NCBI GenBank assembly: GCA_949317995.1
Contig: OX439038.1
Location: 35,655,113 to 35,719,112 of the forward strand
Direction of reading: 5' to 3'
Length of the DNA: 64,000 nt
Source: Acholoe squamosa
Taxonomy: Eukaryota; Annelida; Polychaeta; Phyllodocida; Polynoidae
In this document: positions 12,201 to 19,620 of the stretch, piece after piece
Layout: the number at the start of each line of letters is the position of its first letter
How positions within the stretch are numbered: position 1 is the first letter of the stretch
Notes under the pieces: generated by a model
What the model was told of the DNA's origin: nothing
The model's input: the letters and a program-made list of their open reading frames with translations, nothing else
Databases searched by the model: none
Translations under genes and position numbers: made by a program

Positions 12201-15200
12201 TATGTCCTGATCAGTCATTTTTTCATCCATTGTCTGCATATCAATGACCTAATTTGCATATTGTTATTAGGTAGCTTCACAAGCTGGCCTGAAGCAGTAC
12301 ACATCTTAGAGACAAAGGCATAGTGATAGCTTCACTAGTATATTTAGTTCCAATTTTGATATAGTCATGTATATTATTAGACTTAAACACATATACTGTT
12401 AACTCTAATTAGCATAATTTATGCAAAATAGAACTACTGGATATAAATGTTCTATCATATACCCGGTAGTAAACATAAATTTACATATCAATCCATCTCA
12501 GCTTATACCATAATTCCTTGAACAATAATTGATTTATTTTAAGAAGAATAATATAAATAACCATTAGTGATAAACATTGATCATGATGAGGATTAATATC
12601 AATTTATTCAAATCTATGAAAAATACTGATAAATACTAAATAAAGAAATTAAAAATTTTAAGGCATTCAAAATAGTTGGACAGGACCAACAACTTATTAT
12701 CATCTTAAGTCTTAATAGGTATTATGTACATGTTGTATGTTGATTGTTTGCAGATTAATGACCTAATTTGCATATTATTATTACTTAATTCCACATGCCA
12801 ACCTGGACCGCCAGACCTTTCTGAAAGATTAAGGCAGAAAATATCTATTTCTCTAGCATTCTTTTGCCATATAGATATTGTCTTTGCATACTGGCTAAAG
12901 TTTTACACATAGATATTGCTAACCCTAATTAGAATAATCTATGCAAAATAGAAATTTAAGGACTATTGGGTAAATGTATCAAGCTTTCAGCAATACAGTA
13001 ATCACAGTATATCAATCCATCATAGCATCTTTTAGGATAGTAACTAAACATGAACCTCATGATAACCATGTTTGAAAGGTATATTAAATGTGATATACCT
13101 AATTTGCATAATTAATGATCTATGCAATAGCACAGGAAGCAGTATTGCATACTAATATACTAATAGTATTTCCCCTTTATACCCATTATCAATACGTACA
13201 CTGTAAAAAAGGTGTTTAAAAATGCACACAAAATTTTCTCAACACTAGCATTTAAACACCTAAACACTTGAAGTGTTTAAGTGTTTAGCTTTAAACACTT
13301 TCTGTCAAACACCTGAACACTGAAGTGTTAAGTGTTTAAGATTTAAACACTTGGTTAAACACTTCAAAGTTAAACGCGTTTAAAATCAAACGCGTTTAGC
13401 TCAAAATAAGTGTTTAGAAAAGTGGGACAAAAAAGTGTTTAATCAAGTGTTTAAGTCCTAAACACTAGTGTTTAATCCCTAAACACTGTTTTTACAGTGT
13501 ACTTTTACTGTCTGTATATTGATGACTAGTTTACTACCCTACAATCATACAGTATAGGTCTGCCTGATACATTCATGGCCATAGTTCATGGGTTTATTTA
13601 TCAAGCACTGTTTCAATTGGCACTATGGCTGAACCCCCTGAAACCATGGTACAGATCCTCATAACAATAAAATGATCCTCCATTGGTGCTTGTCTGAAGT
13701 AGTCTGCTAAAGCTAATGTAATGATAGGTTGTACTATACTGTACCACAGTTCAAAGAGGCTGCTCTATGAAATTCTTCAATCTTCAATACAAGGCACACA
13801 CTCTCCTCTTATGATGTCACTTCCAGGATGATGGACAGCTATTTATAGTCACCTGCAATTATTTTGCAGGCTCAAGCCAGAGAAAGTGTCTGATAGTAGC
13901 ATGTCTCTAGATAAAGCTGTACGCTATGTATAAAACATTGAGGCCTTGGGTGGGAATCAGGGCTTCCCCACTATCCTAACCACTGGGGATAGAAAATCAG
14001 GGCTTCCCCCACTCCCCTAACCATATATATGCAACTTGGAGGTGTTGGCCTGACACTCCTCCTCACTTCCCCACTTTTCTAAATACCCTCGAGCAAGGTT
14101 ATAGGCAAACTGCAGCATTCAACACCTAATAATGATATCATACTGTCCTTTACTTTTACCTAAGTAAGGACTCACAGGCGGGCACTATTTTTACCTAAGT
14201 AAGGACTCACAGGTGGGCATTAGCCCACATACCTTTCAACAACCATAGTAAAGTTGTATAAAGTTACCTAGGGAAAATACCCATCACATCGCCTCACTTG
14301 AGTAATGAGAATATCAAACTCCAGTGAGGGAAACATGCCCAAATAACAAAGAGGAATAGGAATGCCATAAGTGGTGACCCTTTTTCAAGCACTAAGCACT
14401 CTGACCCACCTCTGTCTCTGTTTCAAGATAGTAGCTGAACAAATATGACACCTTTCTACTTTATTACGACCCCCCCCCCCCCCAAAGAATTTATAGCTTA
14501 TATATCATTTTCATTAATGGGGTAGAAAATCACCAGGAACCTACTCTGCTCAATATCCCATACAATTTTGTTTTAACTGGGGTCATTTGTCCAGAGTGGA
14601 TAGTTTATGGGTGCTGACCACTCAACTTAACTCAAACCTGCTATCTTAACATCTGTTAATGTCATAATAATAGGGATCAAGATATAAAGTAGTTTTGAAT
14701 CGCCAAAAGGTAATAAACAAATTGATACAAGTAAAATACCTTTAGAAGAAAGGGGTTGGGACAAGTAAAAGGTTCTTTGTAAAGGAAAGCCTTAATTGTG
14801 CCACCATATACTGCTACACAGGGGCCTTATAACTCTTCAAAACTGTCTTGAGACTTTAATCTGGGGGAACAGGGAATGGAATAGCTTCATATAACCCGGA
14901 ATTGCAAGAAGACCCTCACCCTCTTTACCTGACCAAGGTCAGTGATAGGAGGGGAGAAACCCTGTCCTGCATATGTTCCCTGGTTCCCTGGTATCCAGCC
15001 TTAGTAGGAGAAGCCCCTGCACTAAACTGACCAGCGGTTGAGGATGAAAGGGCAGAGGACCCTTGACTCAAAGGTCCAAGAATCAAAGTTTCAGGCTTTC
15101 AGGAAAGCAGGCAGATAGGCATGACAGTGAGACTTTCTATAAACCTTCAATCCCCCCAGCACTACCACATACTGTTATTTTTGACACATACTGACCCTTA

Positions 15201-18200
15201 CTAATTAACCCCCCCCCCTCCCGTCACCGTCCAGCAAGCTGTCATCACATTACTATAGACTATTTACTATAGAAGCTTTTTTAGTCTGCTCTATTACTGT
15301 TTATGCTAAATATGGCTACCAACAATTATCTTTCGGAATTCCAGCTGACATCTATACTTTCCTCCTACCGTAATCTCCCGCGTAGAAGGCGCGTCTTATA
15401 CGCGAATCAGATCGTGACTGGGTCTTATACGCGGGAGGGTAATTGCCTTGAATTGGGGGTGCGCCTTATACGCGGGGTACCTCCACTTTCCAAACCAGAA
15501 AGATGTACACAGACTCATGTATTTTCTTTAACCAAAGAAAAGGTGTAGTCTAACCCATGGTGCTCTAAATTCCCTTAAACTGCTGAATGAAACATACCAT
15601 TCTGCTCACCATAAAAGTGTTTGGAAATATGTGTACACCCCACTCACTGAGAGCTTTGTTAATTACACTATTGACCTTTTAATCAAGAGAATTCATGCAG
15701 CATTATAATCAGTAATCCTGCCATAGTGTGTGCTGCCACCTGGTGTTGTATGAGCTGTATGTCATTCTCTATTCTCTACATTACAAACTACTGGTATCCC
15801 TGCATGCCATGACTCTAGAAGACAGGCCTATTTCCCTGTTATAACAGTGTGGGCCTAGATAATCAATGGGAGGTTATGATATGAACAAAATAACAAATTT
15901 GGTTTGAACCTGTCTTATCTATAACTTGTTAACAAATAATGCAAATCAGAGGATTATTTCTTTCAAAAAAATGAACAGAATTGTACCTTTCAACATGATG
16001 CCAAATAACATCAGTTGTGGGCCATATGAAGACAATTGGCATCAATAGTAGTTAATGAGTTAAATGATTCCTAGAATAACACCAGGTGGCAGCACACACT
16101 ATGACAGGATTATTGATTATAATGCTGCATGAATTCTCTTGATTAAAAGGTCAATAGTGTAATTAACAAAGCTCCCAGTGAGTGGAGTGTACACACATTT
16201 CCAAACACATTTATGGTGAGCAGAATGGCATGTTTCATTCAGCAGTTTAAGAGTATATAGAGCACCATGGTATAAACTACACCTTTTCTTTGGTTAAAGA
16301 AAATACATGACCATTTGGGGTAGTGATAGGTGTAGACAATATTTGAAATGTCCCTTAGGGTTGGGTCCTTTGGGTGGACCATGCTCCTTGAGTTAGGGGT
16401 GCGCCTTATACGCGGGTTTTTCAAATATTAGACTCAGGAGCAGCAGATGCGCCTTCTACGCGGATCTGCCTTCCCGTAGTTGGGGGTGCGCCTTCTACGC
16501 GGGCTGCGCCTTCTACGCGAGAGATTACGGTAGTGTGACATAAAGGGCTTCTTAATCACAATATACAATTGAGTCATTGATATGCAGACAATCAATAAAT
16601 ATACTGTTGGTTTATATGAAGGGAAAATACAAGCAATATTTGCATGCCTTAGTTTCTCATATCCAGTGGTATCTATTCATATTGCAACCTTTCATGCTCT
16701 GACATTACACATTAGCATACCATATTTTCCCCATGATTTTGCATAAATTATGCTAATCAGACACAGAATCATGAACTTAATCAATCAAATAATGATTGGT
16801 CATCGTGGAATGTATATCCAAGCTGAGATGGATTGATATATTTATGATTACTATATGACTTGAAAGCTTGACACATATACCTAGTCCATTCTATTTTGCA
16901 TAAATTATGCTAATTAGGGTCAGCAGTATATGTGGAAAGGTCTAATTATATCTATGACTTTATCTCAATTGAAACTAAATGCTAGTGAAAGAACTACCAC
17001 TATGCCAAGTATCAAAGAGAGGCTTTGAGTGACTCAGGTTTGCTTGTAGAGCTACCTGATTGAAATATGCAAATTAGGTCATCAATATGCAGACAGCCAA
17101 TTAAAACATTACTGATTTGGACTTTAGATAATGAATACTGATAGGTTGTAGCTATTCTATGTGGGTTTAAAGGCTCATAAATTCTTTTAAAATGTATTGG
17201 GTATTTTTCATGGAATTTCATAATTATTTAATACTTTTTATTTTCAATGTCAATTTATGAGCAGAAACGTTACTCAAAAATGATGTTTCCTCTTAGAAAT
17301 GGATTCAGCACGTCAAAAAGCCTCTATGTACAAACTTTGATGCTTGCTGCCAAATGTGCCAATCTTTATGCTCTATCTACTGGACTATTAGTGGTCCACA
17401 CCCATTAACTTCAAACACAAGGGAAAAGAAAAAAGAGGATGAAAAGGGTTTTGAAACTCAGTATTAAGAACTCAGTAAATGTTGTCATAAGAACCTTTTA
17501 TAGGGAAATTGTTTGTATAGGAATGGATAAAATGGTGACTTATCATAATAAATTACACCGTACAGCATAATATCACCGTCTATACAGGTATGACTATCCT
17601 GATTTACACGGAAAGTCCAGGGAAAACAGGGGATTTTGTCTGTGGGCCTGTAAGGCCTGTATGGTTTCATTGTAAGTCATAATATGTCTGTTTCAAGTAT
17701 ATGTATGAGATATGACAAGTAGCGAGAATGTTCAATCATTCTGCACATGTCATTTTGCAGGTGATTTGGAAAAGGTAGGAGCCTGCATGGACAGATACTG
17801 GACGCTGAAAAAGAAGATGGCCCCTGGCAGTGAGCCTGCTGCAGTAACAAACATGATCAATGTATTGCGACCCCACATCTACGGGATGACAATGGCTGGT
17901 GCAGGTGGGGGAGGCTTCATGTACGTGCTCATGAAGGAAGCAAACCAGAGAGACTTTGTTGAAAGTGTCCTTAGGAATCTGAGAGTAGGTTGAAATTACA
18001 TCATTTCAAATTGTTATTATATTGTTATACAGTAATAAACTCACTTGCATAAAAATGTTAACATTAAAATTTAATGTACATCTGATCTGTCACGTTTATC
18101 ACTCTCGCGTATACTGGTAGTAGTGATCCCAGCCTTTATACAATGAGCTGCTTATTCAAGATCTATTTTCAGTAGTTTATAGTTATCTCAACAGCCACTC

Positions 18201-18575
18201 ACCTCCCGTAATTTGGCCATAAAAAGAAAACCACAACTAAACACGACAATATGGTACTAATTAGCTGCTGCTTATTAATTGTTTGTTTAGATGCAGGTAA
18301 CATTACCGACCAACATAACACAGATTTTGGGGCAGAGAATCAGCTCTCTGCTTCCTTACAGCTCCCGCATATTAGATAAACAGAAAAGAAGTGATAGCAT
18401 TATAAGTATAACTGTCATAGAATGGCATAATATTTGGGTGTAATGATATCTACTAGCAAACGTCAACATATATCTTAATGTTTGACTAATACGCATTGCC
18501 TCTCTCCTCATTTGAATACAGGATCAAGATGCGCTGGTAAGAATTTTGCAAAGCTTCAAGGTTGAAGTTGTTTAG
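98..18575 (+). CDS. FCSK: L-fucose kinase (FCSK), C-terminal GHMP kinase half, 6 exons
   Basis: Spliced CDS: 98-201, 798-935, 1412-1506, 10943-11261, 17761-17984, 18522-18575 (about 310 codons). All five introns have GT..AG ends and the exon phases join correctly (1,1,0,1,0). The product phosphorylates L-fucose to fucose-1-phosphate in the cytosolic salvage route to GDP-fucose. Visible GHMP-kinase signatures are the ATP-binding glycine loop [10 protein letters not shown] (split by the intron at 936-1411) and the C-terminal MAGAGGGGF motif near 17890-17925. [20 protein letters not shown] and [15 protein letters not shown] also match the vertebrate fucokinase pattern as I recall it. The N-terminal pyrophosphorylase-like half must lie upstream of the window. 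Introns 3 (9.4 kb) and 4 (6.5 kb) are swollen by transposons. Frame and catalytic motifs are intact, so this looks like a live host gene. Confidence 0.93.
202..797 (+). other. FCSK intron holding a C-rich MITE
   Basis: Intron of 596 bases. Apart from the MITE at 444-769 I see no gene or structured element. Confidence 0.8.
444..769. mobile_element. C/G-homopolymer-rich foldback MITE, PIF/Harbinger-like TSD
   Basis: The ends are inverted repeats beginning GGGAGTGA; one arm reads GGGAGTGATCATTTTTTAAC and the other ends in TTAAAAAATTCACTCCC. The flanking TSD is TAA (441-443, 770-772), of the TWA type made by PIF/Harbinger transposases. The interior alternates poly-C runs with AAAAAATTTCGAC-like blocks. 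A near-identical copy lies at 11301-11622. ORFs through it are low-complexity artefacts. Confidence 0.82.
798..935 (+). CDS. FCSK: FCSK exon, GHMP kinase N-terminal region
   Basis: Acceptor CCCCAG ends at 797 and donor GTAAGT starts at 936. It encodes [14 protein letters not shown] through WSNLPHGSG. The last glycine codon is split with the next exon, inside the ATP-binding loop. Confidence 0.92.
1412..1506 (+). CDS. FCSK: FCSK exon, ATP-binding GLGTSS loop
   Basis: Acceptor ATAG ends at 1411 and donor GTAAGT starts at 1507, giving a phase 0 end. It encodes [20 protein letters not shown], the GHMP-kinase motif 2 phosphate-binding loop. Confidence 0.93.
1507..2326. other. FCSK intron, no feature seen
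   Basis: AT-rich intronic sequence with no convincing ORF, repeat or RNA. The next recognisable element is the candidate copia LTR. Confidence 0.6.
2327..2758 (-). mobile_element. candidate 3' LTR of the copia element
   Basis: Read on the - strand it begins TGTTGAATATAACG directly after a purine tract (GAGAAGGAG) and ends ACCAACA, giving TGTTG..CAACA ends typical of Ty1/copia LTRs. It lies about 220 bp past the pol stop at 2978. The 5' LTR is missing, so identity between LTRs and a TSD cannot be checked; boundaries are inferred. The open frame at 2360-2620 (+) within it has no recognisable content. Confidence 0.55.
2978..3540 (-). pseudogene. copia pol 3' end: RNase H and tail
   Basis: Translation on the - strand runs from [20 protein letters not shown] through the copia RNase H signatures [29 protein letters not shown] and [12 protein letters not shown] to [13 protein letters not shown] and [13 protein letters not shown], with the natural stop at 2978-2980. 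Two lesions are visible: a frameshift near 3220-3230 and an in-frame TAG at about 3095. It is the continuation of the reverse transcriptase that breaks off at 7448; the 3.9-kb insert at 3541-7447 separates them. Confidence 0.85.
4449..4520 (+). tRNA. tRNA-Cys(GCA)-like pseudogene / SINE head, copy 1
   Basis: A 72-nt cloverleaf fits: acceptor GGGGAAG pairs with TTTCTCC, D arm GCTC..GAGC, anticodon loop CTGCAGG (GCA, Cys), T arm CCGGG TTCGATT CCCGG. The anticodon stem (TCCGC with TTGGA) has one mismatch and one G-T pair. Because it recurs inside a repeated module and again as an inverted copy, it is more likely a tRNA-derived SINE head than a working gene. A-box and B-box promoter motifs are intact. 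Confidence 0.6.
5190..5260 (+). tRNA. tRNA-Cys(GCA)-like pseudogene / SINE head, copy 2
   Basis: Exact counterpart of the copy 741 bp upstream. It is followed, after a ~30-base spacer, by an inverted partial copy at 5293-5334, so the two form a long hairpin. Confidence 0.6.
5201..6880 (-). CDS. 559-aa coiled-coil protein of the TIR element (function unknown)
   Basis: Long uninterrupted ORF. Residues about 1-230 are Pro/Gly/Ser-rich with [15 protein letters not shown] and an acidic SSDHDSDD patch. Residues about 240-450 are a charged Glu/Lys/Arg heptad coiled coil. The last ~45 residues (from about [12 protein letters not shown]) are encoded by tRNA/SINE sequence and are probably not native. 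I recognise no enzyme, zinc knuckle or integrase. A gag-like structural role is possible by shape only. The first Met used here is 21 codons into a frame whose true start may be spliced or further up. Intact length of this kind in a repeat-rich region suggests recent activity. Confidence 0.6.
   Translation of the reverse strand: MVRGWSAAKLAESLGKPDVDPPSPGLEGFEEDGFTSQHLLLDWKPGQQQMFNPEGVQTVFSTPGLIDGATSNGGGIVRLYPGTPQTVAPDTGLFRGVLRPPTLDLSDWSQVITSRRQLGPIIPAGSASNLGTPMAQSPMQRTATPPGAVPEGANGVAPLMTSSDHDSDDGKAIKDPLVPKATPKTKPRDAEPRNSEKHYLGLSLDEGLSDSMFNPGGSRKSIYGRRMGPGYKTTSAYLKAKEQVELQAKRQHEQFMAAQLKIEEETKSRIGKLRSVEQEAILKESDLKYRLTSVAHRLERKEKDEREKERRLAELELEEANKLRAIEKARAEEVAKARDVNKLQSELHAMEEKLKKLQLRKAETEAKLVSEQSEIRRETNEYQRSQKEKGEKYRLLKDTFKREALAAQEERNRAVAENEKIRSEILSENAQLREEQRNLTTDVATLTINKSAMESYLQEQEQANAPPASKDLNPNSTFVKQGDPVSCSTPKHPQYNPFVNDNATRNIDQGGVYIRTCRLEGPGFDSRFLQDVFRRPLHWWGETGNRTRDPPTCRRKLYR
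5220..5334. repeat. head-to-head palindrome of tRNA-like segment
   Basis: The 3' half of the tRNA-like segment (CCTGCAGGTTGGAGG to the B box and TTTCTCC) is followed by its reverse complement at 5293-5334, which includes GGGAATCGAACCCGGG. The stem is about 41 bp with a loop of about 33 bp. The coiled-coil ORF on the - strand reads through it and gains its last ~45 residues from it. Confidence 0.85.
6881..7259 (-). other. leader region of the TIR element
   Basis: About 380 bp upstream of the coiled-coil ORF, ending at the terminal GCCCCTACA. On the - strand it has an AATAAA near 7028-7036. If the element were an LTR retrotransposon this would be the 5' LTR, but no second copy of it lies at the other end. 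Confidence 0.4.
7448..8329 (-). pseudogene. Ty1/copia reverse transcriptase (RVT_2)
   Basis: 294-codon frame with copia RT hallmarks: [11 protein letters not shown] (39-49), [10 protein letters not shown] (85-94), [10 protein letters not shown] (123-132), the catalytic YVDD (169-172), LGVQI and [12 protein letters not shown], ending at FAVNQVAK where an insert cuts it. It continues the integrase frame: only one TAA (8339-8341) separates them. The enzyme would copy element RNA into cDNA in cytoplasmic particles. The active site is intact but the gene is dead through the stop and the insertion. Confidence 0.93.
8339..9257 (-). pseudogene. Ty1/copia integrase core, 5'-truncated
   Basis: Copia rve domain from [19 protein letters not shown] through [12 protein letters not shown], then [21 protein letters not shown] and SHDVIFDED, and the pol linker with [14 protein letters not shown]. 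The canonical second acidic residue is lost: TNNGGEY stands where copia has TDNGGEY (residue 135 of this ORF). The final Glu (171) is present with the expected 35-residue spacing. The first Asp site reads FIEDK. The zinc finger, protease and gag are missing, replaced upstream by a pogo/Tigger fragment in the same frame. Confidence 0.9.
9260..9398 (-). pseudogene. pogo/Tigger (CENP-B type) second HTH fragment fused to copia integrase
   Basis: Encodes [20 protein letters not shown] and [14 protein letters not shown], the C-terminal helix-turn-helix of the Tc5/CENP-B DNA-binding domain. Translation then passes straight into copia integrase at about 9257 without a frame change. A plausible splice acceptor (TTTGCAG) lies at 9399-9405, pairing with a donor GTAACT near 9525, so this could be exon 2 of the fragment at 9536-9889. 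Breakpoint is known to about 6 bp. Confidence 0.75.
9536..9889 (-). pseudogene. pogo/Tigger transposase N-terminal HTH (psq-like)
   Basis: 117-codon ORF with the pogo/CENP-B N-terminal pattern: [46 protein letters not shown], then [32 protein letters not shown]. This half binds transposon ends. The DDE catalytic core is absent. A stop (9536-9538) comes 10 codons past the family match, close to a possible donor. Transcription would be antisense to FCSK. Confidence 0.82.
9890..10080. other. FCSK intron, upstream of the pogo fragment
   Basis: No gene seen. It contains one copy (near 10040) of a TACCTGAGCTACTCCACACC motif that recurs near 10343 and 10428. Confidence 0.4.
10094..10293 (+). mobile_element. 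200-bp non-LTR retroposon with (CAAT)n tail
   Basis: Flanked by a perfect 13-bp TSD TCAGCTGACTGCA (10081-10093, 10294-10306). The 3' end is a short tetranucleotide tail (CAATCAATCAAT), as in LINE-mobilised elements. The body (GAAGCACGGAATAGCCACTT, TGCTGTAAAACAC) looks like a LINE or SINE 3' end. Truncated 5' end; no ORF. Confidence 0.85.
10307..10942. other. FCSK intron with a short imperfect repeat
   Basis: A CACCTGAGTTGCTYTGCTCC block occurs twice about 85 bp apart (near 10343 and 10428). Otherwise no feature is seen before the exon at 10943. Confidence 0.5.
10943..11261 (+). CDS. FCSK: FCSK exon, central kinase domain
   Basis: Acceptor TTTCCAG ends at 10942 and donor GTAGGT starts at 11262. 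It encodes 106 codons plus one base, from [20 protein letters not shown] to EIAEAAKKG. It joins directly to the exon ending at 1506, so no exon is missing in the 9.4 kb between them. Confidence 0.94.
11301..11622. mobile_element. C-rich foldback MITE, second copy
   Basis: Same element and orientation as 444-769. Terminal arms are GGGAGTGATCATTTTTTAAC and its reverse complement. TSD is TTA (11298-11300, 11623-11625). It inserted 40 bp past the FCSK exon donor at 11262. Confidence 0.87.
11710..11925. repeat. degenerate CATGTCAC / GTCGATTTTAAGAAA repeats
   Basis: CATGTCGATTTTAAGAAA recurs three times with CATGTCAC units in between. It is an irregular short-period array with no coding content. 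Confidence 0.75.
13199..13499. mobile_element. TA-flanked MITE rich in AAGTGTTTA repeats
   Basis: TIRs CACTGTAAAAA and TTTTTACAGTG with a TA TSD (13197-13198, 13500-13501), as in Tc1/mariner-like elements. The interior is dense in TAAACACTT and AAGTGTTTA in both orientations, so it can fold extensively. No ORF. Confidence 0.85.
13502..15367. other. interior of the long-inverted-repeat element, no gene
   Basis: Contains two small tandem duplications: a TCAGGGCTTCCCC block near 13960-14030 and a TACCTAAGTAAGGACTCACA block near 14155-14220. Also a poly-C run at about 14468. No ORF of interest. Confidence 0.6.
15368..16530. mobile_element. 1.16-kb foldback TIR element, CCGTAA ends, TA TSD
   Basis: TIRs CCGTAATCTCCCGCG and CGCGAGAGATTACGG, TSD TA (15366-15367, 16531-16532). 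Several subterminal GCGCCTTATACGCGGG-type motifs stand near both ends. A second, inner inverted repeat (about 15540-15756 against 16070-16290, over 200 bp) makes a large hairpin with a ~310-bp loop. No transposase. Its ends resemble those of the element at 56673-58021. Confidence 0.85.
16531..17760. other. right arm of the long inverted repeat and rest of FCSK intron
   Basis: To 17392 this is the right arm. From 17393 to 17760 is plain intron up to the acceptor at 17759, with no feature seen. Confidence 0.6.
17761..17984 (+). CDS. FCSK: FCSK exon, GHMP C-terminal glycine motif
   Basis: Acceptor TTTTGCAG ends at 17760 and donor GTAGGT starts at 17985. The exon completes the glycine codon split after 11261 and encodes [13 protein letters not shown] through VESVLRNLR, including MAGAGGGGF (GHMP motif 3). 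Reading through the donor gives VG and a stop at once. Confidence 0.94.
18522..18575 (+). CDS. FCSK: FCSK terminal exon (provisional)
   Basis: Acceptor AATACAG ends at 18521. In phase 0 it reads [17 protein letters not shown] and stops at TAG 18573-18575. The exon contains an alternative donor, CTG followed by GTAAGA at 18537, so the real C-terminus could skip this stop and use a further exon that I did not find. Confidence 0.6.
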   Translation, partial: DQDALVRILQSFKVEVV

Positions 18576-18797
18576 TATTTTACAAGGCATGTATGATAAG
18601 ATGTAGTACCAAGGTTGTGTATCAAGAACCTTAGTACCGGTAGTTGTTACTCTATAACTATTGGCTTAAGAGCTCTTCCATTCTGGACATCCTTATTCCC
18701 TGTTATTACACGATGTCTGTGACTCAGGCTGCTTTTCCTGGATATTCCCATCCTGATACATGTCGATATTGCACACCATGATGCATGCATTATGACC

Positions 18798-18873
18798 TTT
18801 GTAAGGTGTGCTGATATCCATGGATATCAGGCACCCAGTGCCTGTTATCTATGGATATCAGGCACATCTTACA
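18798..18873. repeat. short foldback with nested perfect palindrome
   Basis: Arms of about 36-38 bp (GGTGTGCTGATATCCATGG against its reverse complement) flank a CCCA loop. The left arm includes the perfect 18-bp palindrome TGATATCCATGGATATCA. It lies about 220 bp past the FCSK stop and could be in the 3' UTR, though a small MITE is as likely. Confidence 0.7.
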
Positions 18874-18888
18874 AGTCATATGTCACAT

Positions 18889-18985
18889 GTTAAAATCTAT
18901 GAGAATTTCATTGCCAGAGGTAGGGTTCGAACCCATACCCTACTGATCCCAAATCCAACTCCCTATGCAGTGCGCCACAGGGACT
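18889..18985 (-). mobile_element. tRNA-derived SINE, family B, copy 1
   Basis: On the - strand it has an A-box-like TGTGGCGCACTGCATAGG and a perfect B box, GGTTCGAACCC, followed by CTCTGGCAATGAAATT and GATTTTAAC. A second copy is at 22940-23036. Confidence 0.65.
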
Positions 18986-19320
18986 GACAAGAAACAGTGT
19001 GTTTGCCTGTATATATACAATGTACATAGTGAACAGAAAATAGGGGGGTCCCAGGCTAGTTTCCAAGATATATAATCTTGAAGTCTGAGTGACTTTGTCA
19101 TAGGATTACATAGTGTTGGCACAAATGTTTAGAGAAAGATATCTTAGAGTAACTAAATATCTCTATAAATTGACCATAATATAGCTTGTAATGTTACTGG
19201 TCCAAAAATAGTATTTTGAACATGTGATCCCAGGCATATTTTAAAGGTTTTTGGCATTTTAAGTAATAAATAGTGCTCAGTGGTGTATGTGTAGAGCCTT
19301 CAACACTGGATTCTTACACA

Positions 19321-19545
19321 TGGCCTGGTGGTCTAGTGGTAAGATCTTCAACTTCTGATCTGAAGGTTGGGTGTTCAAGACTCAGACAGGTCTAGGTTTT
19401 ACCTGTGTTGACTTGGTGTACTATTGTGGGGCTACTCACACTACTATGGCAGGCTTTGAGTCCCATGGGCAGGTGAACGATTTCTTTTTCAAATTGAATT
19501 TATTGATATTTCATTGATTAATCATGTAATAAAATAAGTTGTCAA
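19321..19545 (+). mobile_element. tRNA-derived SINE, family A, copy 1
   Basis: Head TGGCCTGGTGGTCTAGTGG (A box) and GGTGTTCAAGACTC (decayed B box). Middle: CACTACTATGGCAGGCTTTG. Tail: AATTGAATTTATTGATATTT and TGTAATAAAATAAG. Head, middle and tail all recur in copy 2 at 23157-23375. Confidence 0.72.
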
Positions 19546-19594
19546 TGCCTAACATGTGACTCATCATAGATAACATGCCTCCTTACATGTCATT

Positions 19595-19620
19595 GCCGTT
19601 CATTCTTAGGAATGAACGGC
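19595..19620. repeat. perfect hairpin, 11-bp stem, TTAG loop
   Basis: GCCGTTCATTC, TTAG, then its exact complement. It abuts the left end of the satellite-bearing TIR element. Confidence 0.85.

Larger units (their letters stand above)
11926..17392. mobile_element. 5.5-kb long-inverted-repeat element in FCSK intron
   Basis: The left arm beginning GTGCAGTAGATAGAGC (about 11930) and the right arm ending GCTCTATCTACTGGAC (about 17388) are inverted copies. Further matching blocks are near 12024/17300, 12270/17000, 12400/16900 and 12490/16825, so the diverged arms are roughly 0.6-1 kb. The left arm also repeats itself about 520 bp on (ATTAATGACCTAATTTGCAT-like blocks). No transposase is seen and no clear TSD found. 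Smaller elements at 13199-13499 and 15368-16530 sit inside it. Confidence 0.75.
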
